Below, one piece after another: positions 13,330 to 25,203 of a stretch of 64,000 nt of DNA (position 1 is its first letter; every line of letters begins with the position of its first letter). The DNA comes from Poecilobothrus nobilitatus (lineage: Eukaryota > Arthropoda > Insecta > Diptera > Dolichopodidae): NCBI GenBank assembly GCA_947095535.1, contig OX352773.1:34679398-34743397 (forward strand), in the 5' to 3' direction. The translations under genes and the position numbers were made by a program. The notes below the pieces were generated by a model. The model searched no databases, was not told the origin of the DNA, and saw only the letters and a list, made by a program, of their open reading frames with translations.

Positions 13330-13790
13330 GGGGTAAATTTTCAAAAGGCACCAAGTAAATTCCAGGCCTCTTTGAAAGTTTGGTATTTTTCCCAACGAAA
13401 ACTACCTCGCCTCTTAGCTAGTATAATGGGACCATCATCCTAACTGTAAATCTGTATAATGGCTGAAGAATAAGATGAGAAAAGAAAACACGATAGGGAA
13501 GAGGAAAATTGAACTTAGTTGTATGGGAGTGGTATTAAATGGGAATCTTAGCAGATGAAAGTTAACTGACTCCTGTAAATTATACGAACGTCTGTAAATT
13601 ATACAACTCAAGGAACATCTGTGGTGGTAATGTGTTCCAACATTTGAAAGTACGAGTTAAGAATGAGTTCCTAAATTACGTGGTCGTAATTCTAATAGGC
13701 TCTAACTTGAGGTGAAGAGTATAGACTAAGTCATTTACATGAAACCTTAAAAATAGTTAATGCAACAAAATATTTGTTGAAGATTGAAGA
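13330..13790 (-). mobile_element. 3' end of a decayed non-LTR retrotransposon (LINE)
   Basis: Reading the minus strand from about 13746 to 13583 gives one frame containing RNSFLTRTFKCWNTLPPQM followed by YNLQTF. The pattern (R/Y)xNSFxxRTxxxWNxLP...YNLQxF is typical of the C-terminal tail of reverse-transcriptase polyproteins of insect non-LTR elements. The frame is broken: a TAA sits just before the FRNSF stretch and another follows TFV. A short 19-bp-offset duplication (CTGTAAATTATAC at 13573-13585 and 13592-13604) repeats the YNLQ segment. DNA downstream on the minus strand to about 13330 is less AT-rich and is probably more C-terminal and 3' UTR sequence. No catalytic domain remains in the window. 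The clade (Jockey/CR1-like) is an inference. A SINE begins about 50 bp away. Confidence 0.6.
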
Positions 13791-13838
13791 AAAATATTAT
13801 TTTTTGATGAAATTTCTTTAATACGCTTTCATTTCGAA

Positions 13839-14038
13839 GGGAGGTCTAGGTGGCGTAGTGGGTAAGAGCGTATAAAAATACGCTGTAAACACCGAGGGAG
13901 TGTTGGTTCGAATCCCACACACGTCGTATGAATTATCCACCCTTACGAAATTTACAGCCACGTCTGAAAAGAAAAGGCTGTGTAATTTGCTGTTCACATT
14001 TATGTGGCAGAGAAATGCATTACAAAAAAAAAAAAAAA
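13839..14038 (+). mobile_element. tRNA-derived SINE, full length with target-site duplication (copy 4)
   Basis: A box TGGCGTAGTGGGT at 13851-13863, hairpin GCGTATAAAAATACGC, B box GGTTCGAATCC at about 13905-13915, body with ACAGCC/GGCTGT and CACAT/ATGTG inverted repeats, and an A tail at about 14024-14039. ATTTCGAA flanks the unit on both sides (13831-13838 and 14039-14046), as expected for LINE-mediated insertion. The intact boxes, tail and flanking repeat make this the best-defined copy and the reference for the family in this window. Confidence 0.9.
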
Positions 14039-14046
14039 ATTTCGAA

Positions 14047-16239
14047 TATAAAAATTTAAAACGAACTTAAAAAATTAAAAATAAAAGGACACTAGCGTAC
14101 CAGTTAGTATCAGTTCTACCTATACTCGAATAAATATTACATATAATAAACACTTTGTTTCAAAAACGGCTTTTACATTCTAAAATAAATATTTTATATG
14201 TATGGATATGTAGTGTGACTACTGGTGAATGTTAAAATTTCACCTATTCTTTAGAAGTACTATTATTACATTTGGGTTCGTGATAGTAAAGAGCTGATAA
14301 TTACACGTCATTTATGTTAAAACAAAACCATATTGTTAAAGTTGTCCTGTGTAGACACTATACATATACCGACACAGTAAAGTACATTTATGTTAAAGAT
14401 TTAAAAATTAAAATTTTAACAATGTCTGCAAAATGAACTTATATTGATCATTGATAATTAAAGGGATGATGAATTTAATATTTGAAATATTTTCACATCA
14501 TGATCAAATTTGATCAAAAAATTGAAAAAAAAATTTGTTTTTTTTCTTTTCATTTTGTTAATTTATTTTTATTTGTTTTTATCGCCTGTTTTTTTTATTC
14601 AATATTCTTTTTGCGTAATTTTATTTAATATTTTTTTGCGTAATTTAAAAAAAAAATTAAAATTAAAATAAGAAATATTTTAAATATTTTTAAATAAAAT
14701 GAAAAGAATTGTTAAATGATGAATTATAGAAATTTTGATTTATTTATTTATTTTTTTTTTGATTTTTTTTGTTTTTTGATGTGGTTTAATTTCGAATATA
14801 AAATTTTGTCTTAATGATGTTAAAACCATAACCAATGATGCTGGGCATTTAAATCAGTTTTAATACGGAGAATTTTTTTATTTTTTTTTTTATTTTAAGG
14901 AATTTTTGTTTTCATTTTTATTTAACAAAAACGCTCAAAATTAGTGCATATTAAATTAGTAAGGCAAAAAAAAAAATTTTTTTTTGATTTTTTTTTTTTT
15001 AAATTAATTTTTAAGTTTAAAGAATTTTTTGGTTTTGGAAGGGCAAAAAACAAAAAAAAAAAAAAAAAAAATGCGGAAAGTAATTTTTGATAAATTTATA
15101 TTAAAAAAGAAGAAAATTATTTCAAAAGTTGTCAAAAATGTTGTTCCATTGATCAGAATACATAGTTTGTTAGAGTATGTATATACCAATCAGAAAATAT
15201 TTAAGTACAGAGTAGAATTTTTTTTGAAGAATTTAAGACTAATTGGAAATATTTTAAAATATAAAAAAAAAAAAGAAAAAAGAAATTTAAAGTATAGTCA
15301 ATATTGTCTGAACAGAAATTAGTAAAACTTGAATTTTATTAATACTTTTGCAACAAATTAAATGAAACTATTGTAGCACTTACAGTTTTTTTTCTTTTTT
15401 TTTTAAATTTTATTTTTTTGTATATGAAATTGTTTAAGTTTTAAAATTTTAAAAACTACTCAAAGTTCATATGAATTCATTAGGATATTTTTGATTCGAA
15501 ATACCAAGAAAAGATATAAAATATAAATTTTACCTTCTATAAATTAAAAATGCAATTAGTATAAAAGTCAGTGTAAAATTCTAAATTTAAAAAAAAAACA
15601 TATATATATATATATTTGCATTTTTAATCTATTTGAAGCACTTAAAAAAAAATTTTCCTTTGGTTACACAAAAAGAAATAGAAAGGATATTAAAATAGAA
15701 TTTTAATTTCTAGAAAATTCTCTGTGACAGAAAAGGCTAACCATAATCTTTATTCTCGGTATTCATTTTTTTTTTTAAATCCTTATAATATTTTCTCTAT
15801 ATATATTATATGACTTGATAGTGTAGGTGGGATTTACAATTTTTTTTTACTTTTTTTTTGAGAATTTCATTTTTTTATTTTGTATTAAAAATTTTCAGTT
15901 TATTGATGTGTGATGTAACTTTTAAGTTAGCTAGACTTAGAATTTTAAATTGTATTGAGTTTATTTGTCCGATTGAACTTAAATTAACGCAGACACTAAC
16001 GCTATCTCAGCGCATCTCTTTATCTCTTTTTTGTTAGCTATTTCTTTTTGTTAGAATGCCCAATCGTTTTTTTTTTTTTCAAAATTAATTTTTAGGTTCA
16101 AGTTGTAATTTATATTTTTCTTATATTATTTTAAAAAGGTAGTCCTTGGGCATTGCTAATAGTTCTTACTTTGTTTCCTTAATTTTTATTAATTTTTTTA
16201 CTGTATTCTTCAATTTTTTAGTGTTTCACTTTAGATAGT
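14047..16239. other. AT-rich non-coding stretch
   Basis: CATTTATGTTAAA appears twice near 14310 and 14385. TTTTTGCGTAATTT occurs twice near 14610-14645. The frames near 15004-15322 are runs of Lys or Phe from A/T tracts. The patch CGCAGACACTAACGC near 15990 is less AT-rich and might be an upstream piece of the LINE relic that follows, but I cannot show this. Confidence 0.45.
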
Positions 16240-16690
16240 GAAACTAAACCGTTTCCGAACAAACAATAAAGTATCCGTTTACTGGGCACCTGGACACCTA
16301 ATATTCTGGGTACCTATAAGGAGTTTCTGGGAAACTATAAACGAAAAAGATATGAAAAGATCATAGAACTCAGTAAAAATAAAGTGAAAGTATTAAGTAT
16401 TCCTGTCGGGATACTTAAAAGAAATTGGAATATAGAATGACAGTACATGTAGGTTTTGTCAAGAAGAGAAGAGACTCCAGGACACACTCAAAAATTGTAA
16501 ATCTTTACTGCAAGCTAGATATTTGCAGCTAGGAGCATATTGTTTTGCTGAAAATGAACTGCATGCAACAATAAACTTTATATAGATCATTACTTTCTTA
16601 GGGGCAGTTGAGTTGACAGATGTATTGTAAGTGGAGACAAAATCCCCATCACGTAGTAATAGAGAGATCACAATAGATCTATATCAAAAG
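16240..16690 (+). mobile_element. Decayed LINE relic: RNase H motif and Cys-rich C-terminus
   Basis: At 16268-16297 the plus strand encodes KVSVYWAPGH. This matches the (V/L)xWVPGH signature of RNase H domains in R1/Loa/I-type non-LTR retrotransposons. About 150 bp further on, at 16448-16551, another frame encodes CRFCQEE, then a stretch ending NCKSLLQARYLQLGAY. This is the cysteine-rich tail that follows RNase H in these elements (CRxCxEExETPEHxLCxC...LG), with the first Cys pair kept and the histidine region degraded. The two parts are out of frame with each other and interrupted by stops, so this is a fossil. The GHSGxxGNExAD continuation after PGH is already eroded. A minus-strand frame at 16459-16671 is a shadow of it. 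Confidence 0.65.
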
Positions 16691-17374
16691 ATTGCAGTGT
16701 CAATTACACGTCTTACATAACAATAATCTAATGTAGATATCCAAAAACTTTTTATTTCCATTCTTACAGATTAAAGGCATGTATGCCCTATACTGGTTCT
16801 TTCATTTAAATTTTATTTAAGTTTCCTTTTTTCAGTTTTTATTACATTTTATTTTATTAGAATTATGAAAACTTTGATGAAATTTACAAAACAAAACAAA
16901 AAAAAAAAAACAAATGAACGGAGATGGAGAAAAGTGGAAAAGAAACGAATTAATTGTGAGTTGTGTGACTTATTAATACCAAGAATTAAGTATAGAAATT
17001 AAAAAAAAAATCAGAATTAAATTTAAAATTTTCTTTTAAGGTTTAAAAGTTTTCATTCGATTTGAAATTTCATAATTTTTTAGTAAGAATACATTAATTA
17101 TAAATACTTTGATTTTCTGTTTACAATGTAGTATGTATTCTGCATTTTTATATTAAAAGATTACGAATATTATATAAAATAAGTTAACAATATAGAATTT
17201 TTTTTTTGCTAATATAAATCAAGATTGACAAAATTAAAAGTAGTTAGATTTAAGAAGAGACGGGAGCGTTTCATATACGCCTGAATTTTATTTACTTGTA
17301 TAATGTCATTTGCCCGTATTTTTTTGTTGCTACAAACTGATAAATAAAAGCTGGATATCCTTTTATGTATATCA

Positions 17375-17378
<4 letters not shown>

Positions 17379-17407
<29 letters not shown>
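17379..17407. repeat. (AT)n microsatellite
   Basis: About 14 uninterrupted AT units. Similar but separate (TA)n tracts lie at about 31945-31968, 57258-57277, 58013-58033 and 60731-60754. Confidence 0.95.
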
Positions 17408-17410
<3 letters not shown>

Positions 17411-17879
17411 GTCAAAAAAATCAATGCATAGCATTAAATAACATTAATCATATAATTTTTCATTCATTGATTTTAGAACTTTTATGTCAATGCGTAATTA
17501 TTTCCAAATTGGATAAGATAAAATAATTTGCAATGGATGGGGGATGAAATAATTTCCAAATTGATATTTAATATTTTCATCCTATACCTATTATATACAA
17601 TAATTATATAACTTATAATATAGGATATGAATACTATATCTGCTATCAAATTAAAAATTTCAAAATTACATAAAATTAACTCAAAAATCTTATCCTTATA
17701 ATATTCAACCACAGTAAAATATTATCATTTTCAATTTTACTGACTGACCACTTTATCTTTTGGTTATACTGTTTTTTTTTTTTGTTTTTTTTTTTTTTTG
17801 GTTTCAAAAATGAATTCTTCTTGACATATAATGGATTTACGTTTCTGTTCAAAATTATACTTTTATTATACATAGTAAT

Positions 17880-18007
17880 AAAAAAAAAAAAAAAAAAAAA
17901 AAAAAAACAATACAATACAATACGGTACGTTTTTATTTTATGTCAATGACAATGATCCTAATTTAACATAAAATGCATGAAAAAAAAAAAAAAAAAAAAA
18001 AAAAAAA
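17880..18007. repeat. Two 28-base A homopolymers about 72 bp apart
   Basis: A runs at 17880-17907 and 17980-18007 are both 28 bases by my count and both are followed by CAAT. The first is followed by an (ACAAT)n patch. They are the longest homopolymers I found in the window. Length accuracy depends on the sequencing method. Confidence 0.85.
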
Positions 18008-20284
18008 CAATTCTAAAAAACCGATTCATTTCTAAAATTTTAATTTTAAGTGACATGGAAACTTCATATTTTGCATTTTAATGAAGAATAAAAGTATATA
18101 TGTATATATATAACTGAAGAGAATTGAACAATAATAATGACATGCAAAGATACAAAAATCACCGGAACATAAAATTTAATTCTATTTCCGGTTAATTTTA
18201 TCTTTCTATATTTCTATATTTTTCTCTTTTATTATAATGACAACAATAACATAACCAACACTAACACTATATACCTATATCCATCTACCGGTTCCTAGTA
18301 AGATTTCAGTTAAATATTGTAGTAATATGTGCATTTCCTTGCATAATCAATTTCCAGTTACAATTATAAAAATTTTCAAAATTATGAGGGAATTTTGAAC
18401 GTGCGACCTGTTTTTTTTTTTTTTGTTGTCATATTTTGATTTTTTTTACCTTTGTTTTATATGTATATGATTTTTGTTATGTTCTTCAGTTCTTATGTAA
18501 AATTTTAATGTTGGTTTCAGGTGCATTAGGAAATTCTTTGATTATTATATTATTTAAATATAATAAAATGTGAAGCGAATAATTAATTAGTATATAAATT
18601 AAGATTGTGTTGATGGAGGTGGTGAGTAGATAGAGGTTAGAGATTTTATAGAAATATGAATTAGAACATAATATAAACAATACATCAAATAAATATTAAT
18701 TTGTTGGATTTTTGTCTGGGAAATAATGTGTACTGGATTAATTATAGAAACGAAAAATATAAATTTATAGGAACATGAAAACTTCTCAAGTACCATAAAA
18801 TATTTGATCCTTCTTCTGCTCTTATCATTTGGTGATAATAATGACGATTTTAAAAAAATAGTCTTTTTGTGTCTGCTTAATTTTTTAAAAATTGGTTTTG
18901 TTTTTTTTGTTTTTTTTTTTTTGTTGTGTGTTGGTCAATTGTTGTCACACTAAGTGTTAACTAATTTTTATCAAAATTTTGTTGCTGATGTTGTTATGGT
19001 TGACTTTTAGAGTGTATTAAAGCTTGTTATATGGTTGTTTTGGGTCGAGAATCGTGATGTTTTGTAAATTCACGTTTGAAAATGTTTTTTTTTTTTTTTT
19101 TTTTTTTATCTATAGTTTGATAGTGCATAGATCTGTTAAGAGATAGAATGGTGTATGTGTATTAAAGAGATAGTAGTCGGTCGGTGTCTAAAAAATTGTT
19201 GTACATATAATGTTGTTATTTTTTTTTTTTAAATTAAAATATATTTGAAATTTTTTTTTTGTTTATTTTTTTTTTGGTAGAAAATTTTGTGGAAACTTTT
19301 AAAATTTTATGTTGTTATAACAGCTGATGGAACATGTTTTTTTTTGTTGTGCTTATTGTAAAAAACATGAAAAATAATTTTTTTTTGTTTTTGTATGTTT
19401 TTTAAATAATAAAAATTAATTTTTATAAATATTTTTGTGTTTTCTAGTATGTATAAATATATGTTTTTTTTTTGTGATGCTCTGCATTGTGGTGACATAA
19501 TTAAAACAAATAAAATGTTTCGTGAGATTTACGTGATTTTTGTTTTTTGTGTGTTTAGAAAGGATTGAATATATGTTTTTTTTGTTTTAAATGAAATTTT
19601 ATAAACTATATACATGAAGTAGGTACATTGTCTTTATTTTGAATTACCTAAATCTTATCTTTTGATTTTGACCACTTACACTTCTTTTTCTGGAAACAAT
19701 ACTTTGAGTCTATTGAAATTTAGAAATCTTAGTTTTAACTTCTTTAGAATACTTTTATAAATTTTGAAAATTAAAGAATAAAAAAAAAAAGAAAAAATTA
19801 TTGAAAATTATAAGAAGTTGGAAATGTTTTATTTTGGTGTTGTTTAATATCGAATAAAATTATTATGTTATATTTTTAAAAGAACATTTTAAAGTGTATA
19901 ATTTTTAATTAAGTGGTTTTGATTGCCATTTATTACAATTGCACTTTTCATTTCTTGTAGTTAAAATTATCGATTATCAATGTCGAATGATTATTATTTA
20001 AAAATTTTATTTAGACAATTAACAATAAAATTAAATAAACTAAATTTTTCATATTACTATTTTGCTCTTGATTATATTGTTTGAACGTTTCTTACTTTCA
20101 CAATAATTTTATTAAATATTTTCTATATTATTATATTTAAAAATATATTCATTTTATAATCAATGGACAATAAACTTTCTTTGAGTTATTCAGAAAGTTT
20201 AATCTAAATTATTCCATCTGGTAAAATGTTTATTATTACATCTGGTGAATTTCTAAATATTATTTCTGAAACATTAAGAAGTTT

Positions 20285-20572
20285 CGAATTTTATATTAAC
20301 GGTTCTTATATTTTCTTTTCAAATTTGAATCGTAAACACGACTCCGAATCTTATAGACAGCTTTTATATTTTCTTTTTAAATTTTAATCTTATACATGAG
20401 TACGAATCTTATACACGGCTCTTATATTTTCTTTTTAAATTTGAATCTTATACATGAGTCCGAATCTTATACACGGCTCTTATATTTTCTTTTCAAATTT
20501 GAGTTTTATATACGATTCCGAATCTTATACACGACTGCGAATCTTATACACTGTTCATATATTTTCTTTTCC
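20285..20572 (+). repeat. 58-bp tandem repeat, about 4.7 copies, with 19-bp subunits
   Basis: Unit starts marked by CGAATCTTATA fall at 20285, 20345, 20403, 20461 and 20519. The period is 58 (60 for the first pair), and an extra start at 20538 is only 19 bp later. Each unit reads CGAATCTTATACACGGCTC, then a T-rich TTATATTTTCTTTT spacer, then TTGAATCTTATACATGAGTC. Two related 19-20-bp modules therefore alternate with a spacer. Because 58 is not a multiple of three, the open frame crossing it at 20396-20641 has no repeated peptide and is probably not a gene. The array looks like a small minisatellite born from a 19-bp module. Confidence 0.85.
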
Positions 20573-23500
20573 AACACATTTATCAAAAATTCGATAAAGA
20601 AGTGTCTGACAAGAGTGTGTTCGATAAAGTGGTTTGAATAAAGTTAAGGGATACTACAAATATTTTAAATATAGTTCAATCTTTATATAAGTCACAAATA
20701 TAGGTCATACAACATCACAGTTGAAAAAATTTTAATATATAGGAGTCTAAAGAACTATTATTATTTTGTTTATTTTTTTTTTTTTTGTAATTTTCTTTTT
20801 CAATTTTTGTCGCTTTTTTTTTTTTACAATAAATGTCGTACGCCATAATTTGTTGTGGATACTGTGTATTTATTAGTTCGTGTTTTGTAGTTTGTTTCGG
20901 TTTTTTTTTTTTTTGGTTTTAGAATTTTGATCACGAAACAGGATAATTTATTTTACATATCCATATACAAGTTGTTGTTTTTTTTTGTGTCTTTTTTTTT
21001 TTTTTGTCTATTATTTTCTCTCTTTTTTGTTCCTTTTTTTTGATTTTAGAATACGTGATGTAATCACGAAACACATTTATGATAAATAAATATTAAGAAA
21101 AAAAAAAAGAAATGGAAATAATTTAAAAAAAAATATATAAAAAGAAAATAATATGTAAATAAAAACTTACCTTATGCATAAGGATCAAATATGAATGCAA
21201 TGAGAACTATTACTAATATTAAATCGAATTCAAAGTTGAAAGGATGAAATTATCTGTGAAACACAAAAAAAAAAAAAAATATAGAAAAATAAAATTATTT
21301 TTAAGCAAAATTTAAAATTTTTGATATATTATTACTACCTACTGATTTTATTTAAATAAAGTATATAATAAATTGTACAAAGCATCATTACTTTTATTAA
21401 TCATATTTTTATAAAAAACACATTTGTTTTTTTTTTGTTTTAGTATCTGCAAGGTTCACACGCTATTCGCTATATAGTATAGTAGTATTTATTATAATTG
21501 TATTGTATTACAACATTTTAAATTTTAAGTTTATTTTAAGTATACCTATACATATAAATAATTTAGTTTTAAATATCCTTTAAGCTTCAATCCTTTTTGT
21601 GTTATATTTTTTAAGTATTGTAATATTAGTCTTAAGTTTTTTATTTAATTTTAATTTTCCTTTTATATTAAAATTAAATTTTCTTTATTAATCAAAATTA
21701 ATAAAAAAATATTTTATTTTTTGTTTATTTACAGGTAAGAAACTTAAGATATTTCACATTACTATTTTTCTAATTTGGTAAGAAGTAGAATTTATAAATT
21801 TTAAAATTGTATGTCATTATTTTTAAACTTGTGTTATATTAGTTATGTTTAATATTTTTAAAAGTTATAGAAAAGTTATATTGTTAGAAGTTAAAGAAAA
21901 ACGAGAAGAAGTACAGTTGTCCCTGTCAACTCATAAATACCCGTACGAATCCTTTATAGTGTTCTAAGTAAAGTACAATATACAATAACTCTGCATATAC
22001 ATACATAATATTATTTTTTTAACTTTTCATTATTTTTAAAATAAAAAAAAGAAAATTCATGGTAACTATATACATAACTATTGCATAATCATATGTATAA
22101 CAAAAGAAAAAAAAATACTTTTTTCCAACGCAGATTCAAATATTTCATTTCATTTATTAATGGAGTGTTTACGCACCATATTATTATACATTATAAATAG
22201 TCAATAGCGTATAAATAAAAGTTCTTCACGCAACCTGCAACCGTTACATATTTTATTTATTCCAATTTTCTTGAAACTCATCAATCGTTATTTTTAATAT
22301 TTACGTTTCTTTTATATAGCAGTTGAACACTATAAAAGAGTAGTTGACAGTAGTTGGAAGAAGTTTGTAAATGCAACGCTAATTTTTTGTTTTAATCCTA
22401 TCATCTATTCTTTCTTAAAAGTTGTTGTAGTTGGGAGTAAAAAAGAGTAATTTACTCTGTAAAAGAAAAAGAAACACAAATATTTATATTTATGGATAGA
22501 TACATATACACGCTAAACGTTAAATAATTTTTTGTTGTATATGCTGAAAAATTTGGGTATGAAAAAGTTAATTGTAACTACCCGAACTTCTGGTCAATAA
22601 GAATTAAGAAACTTATTGTCCATGAACAAACTGTCTCAAAAATACTTTCCGTTAATTTATTGACTCTACCTTTTTTTAGTTTTTGAGTTAACGTATATCT
22701 ACTGACTGATAAACGCATGGAAATAGCTTCGACTAATTTTTCGATTCTGATCCGATCCATGCACTCGAATACTTAAGGATACTGATACTTATTTCGATGT
22801 GTTACAAACGTTCCTAAAAAATTAAACAAAAAATTCGACTAAAAAAATTAATCAAAGTGATCGGATTTATTATCAACACATGTCGGTAAATTTGTTCAAT
22901 ATTCAAGTTTTTTTGTTTTTTTTATTTTTTTTTTGCAACAGTAATAAATAATAATCACTTCGCGTGAATCATTTGTGAAATAACCGAAAAAATTTTCACA
23001 GTAAAATAAATTTCCAGTAAATTTTGTACTGAAATTTAGTTAATTTTCAGTTAACTGTAAAATTTATTGAAAAAAAAAAAGAAACACTTGAATATTAAAA
23101 AAATATAATTTATAAAAACTGATATATGTATAGTTTGAAAAAACTGGAAAATTTAGAAGATATTGATAAAAAAAGAGATCTAAGAGCAATTTGAGTGAGA
23201 GTGTAACAATAAAAGAGTAAGAACAATAATTAAGGAATTGAATTTTTTTTTTCCTTATAAATTCCTTATTTTCTTATGCTCATGAGAAATTTGTAATTGA
23301 ATCGAATCCTAAGATTTATGAAAGTCATAATGTGTTTTAATTGTTAATTTAATTCTTTACTGAAAGCGTTTCCATTATTTTTCGTATATTCACTTAATAC
23401 TCTAACATCAATTTTAGGTTATCCTTTCCTCAAAAAAATTTAATAATTAAAAATTTAAAGTTTTTCTTTGCAATTTAAATTTAAATAAATTTTTGAGATA

Positions 23501-25203
23501 TTCAACAAATAAAAAAAAAATAAAAAACAATTAGATAATCTAAAATCTTTTAGAAACCCAATAAAATTGACATTTTATTTCAATTGTATACTTATTGTAT
23601 ATAATTTAAAAAAAATAAAAAATAAACAAAACGTTATTTGCACTGAACACTAATTTAATTTTTTCTTTTTTTTTATATTAAACAAATAAAATAGAGTAAA
23701 TTCTAAACTATACTTTACTATCTTTTATGAATTCAATAAAAAAGTCAAATTGAAATTCTATTTAGGTGACAAGAATTCGCACCTTAAGCAAATAAACTAT
23801 ATAAAAAAGAAAAGAAAAAAATAAAAATTCGAATTTAAAAATTACGACGGTATGCATTTTAAGATTGTGACAATGAGAACGCAAACAAATACTAAAAAGA
23901 AAGAATAAACCTTATCAGTATCAAAATAATGGTAAAGAATTGATGTAAGATACCAGTTAAAAGTTTTTTTTTTTAAAAACATTGCCTTTTGTTACACAAA
24001 TCAAATAAAAACAAAAAAAAAAAAAAAACATAATTTCAATTGGAGAAAGAAAAGAACACCTGAAATGAATTGTATATTAAATTCAAAGATAATTGCGCAA
24101 TACGATGAACATTTAAAATTTACGTACTACCTAAAGTTTTTTGTTACCGGTCTGTGTGTCTTGTCTTAGACTTTTTTTTCTTCATCTTTTTACTTATATA
24201 AGTATATAATAAAAACCGACATACAATGAAGTGATAATTTTTCCACCAAGTCTTATTTGTTTTTTCTTTTTATAAAAAAAAAAAAAAAAACAAAAAAAAA
24301 AAATTCTTAAATTGATTTTAAATTGAAATAAAAATAAAGTTTCATTTTTTATTGGGTGTAGAACGATTTTTGAATTGATATAAAAGCAAATAATTTTTTT
24401 TCTTTTTTTTTTTCATCTACAAATATGCAAATTGAGTATCAGAATATGGGAACAGAATTCACAAAGAATTCCGCGCGTAAATTTTAACTTTATTTTAAAT
24501 CTATTCTTAAGTTCTTTTTTCTTTTTCTTTTTTTTTTTTAAGTATTAAAATAATATATTTTAAAAATCAATAAGTTTTCAATAGGTAAAATTTAAACAAA
24601 AATAAATAAAACTAAATGATTTTGAATAGAAAAATTCCATTTATAAAAAAAAAACTTATTACAAGCGCATTTTATCTAAAGAATCGCGACATCTGCGACC
24701 ACCATTATTCTCAAATTAGAGATAAAAAAAAAAAAATAATAATTTAAACTATTATAAAATATATTAAATTTACCAAAAAAAAACCTTAGAAATAATTTTA
24801 CGATATGTATATAGTTGAACAAAATTCTAGGATACTTATAGGATATACTAAATTCTATAGAATAGTTTTAATAAAAATTTTCAATTTTCGATTTTTTTTT
24901 CGAAATCATATATAATTTAATCCAATGTAAAATATGGAATTATAATTAAAAATACCACCAAGCGATGTCGTCTTTTTATATTGTATCATTTTCTTTTCGA
25001 TCTACATATTAAAAATATACCTACTTACTGTGTGTAAAATGAAATTAGAATCAAATAAAATGGGAGAGCTGAAGTTTTTCCCATTCTGAATTCTCAAGGT
25101 TTGAAGAAATAAAAAAAATAAAATCTCTTTATTTAGATGTATATTAATATATTATATCTTACTTTTCGGTTAAATATACCGTATTAAAGATACTAAATCT
25201 CTT
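20573..25203. other. AT-rich non-coding stretch; less AT-rich block at 22570-22880
   Basis: Mostly homopolymer-rich. The block 22570-22880 is distinctly less AT-rich and has a 60-codon minus frame of ordinary composition (MDRIRIEKLVEAISMRL at its start). It also holds TTTCGATGTGTTACAAACG, which resembles a motif I associate with dispersed repeats of higher flies. I cannot assign it to a family. It may be a mobile-element relic. Confidence 0.4.

Larger units (their letters stand above)
16691..20284. other. AT-rich non-coding stretch
   Basis: Contains the (TA)n tract and the twin A28 tracts listed separately, and a 23-base T run near 19085-19107. No coding frame is supported. Confidence 0.5.

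Noticed and set aside
15004..15322. Overlapping Lys-rich (plus) and Phe-rich (minus) frames
   Set aside because: They mirror the same A/T homopolymers on opposite strands.
20396..20641. 81-codon open frame over the tandem repeat
   Set aside because: The 58-bp period shifts frame in each unit, so there is no repeated peptide and no reason to expect a protein.
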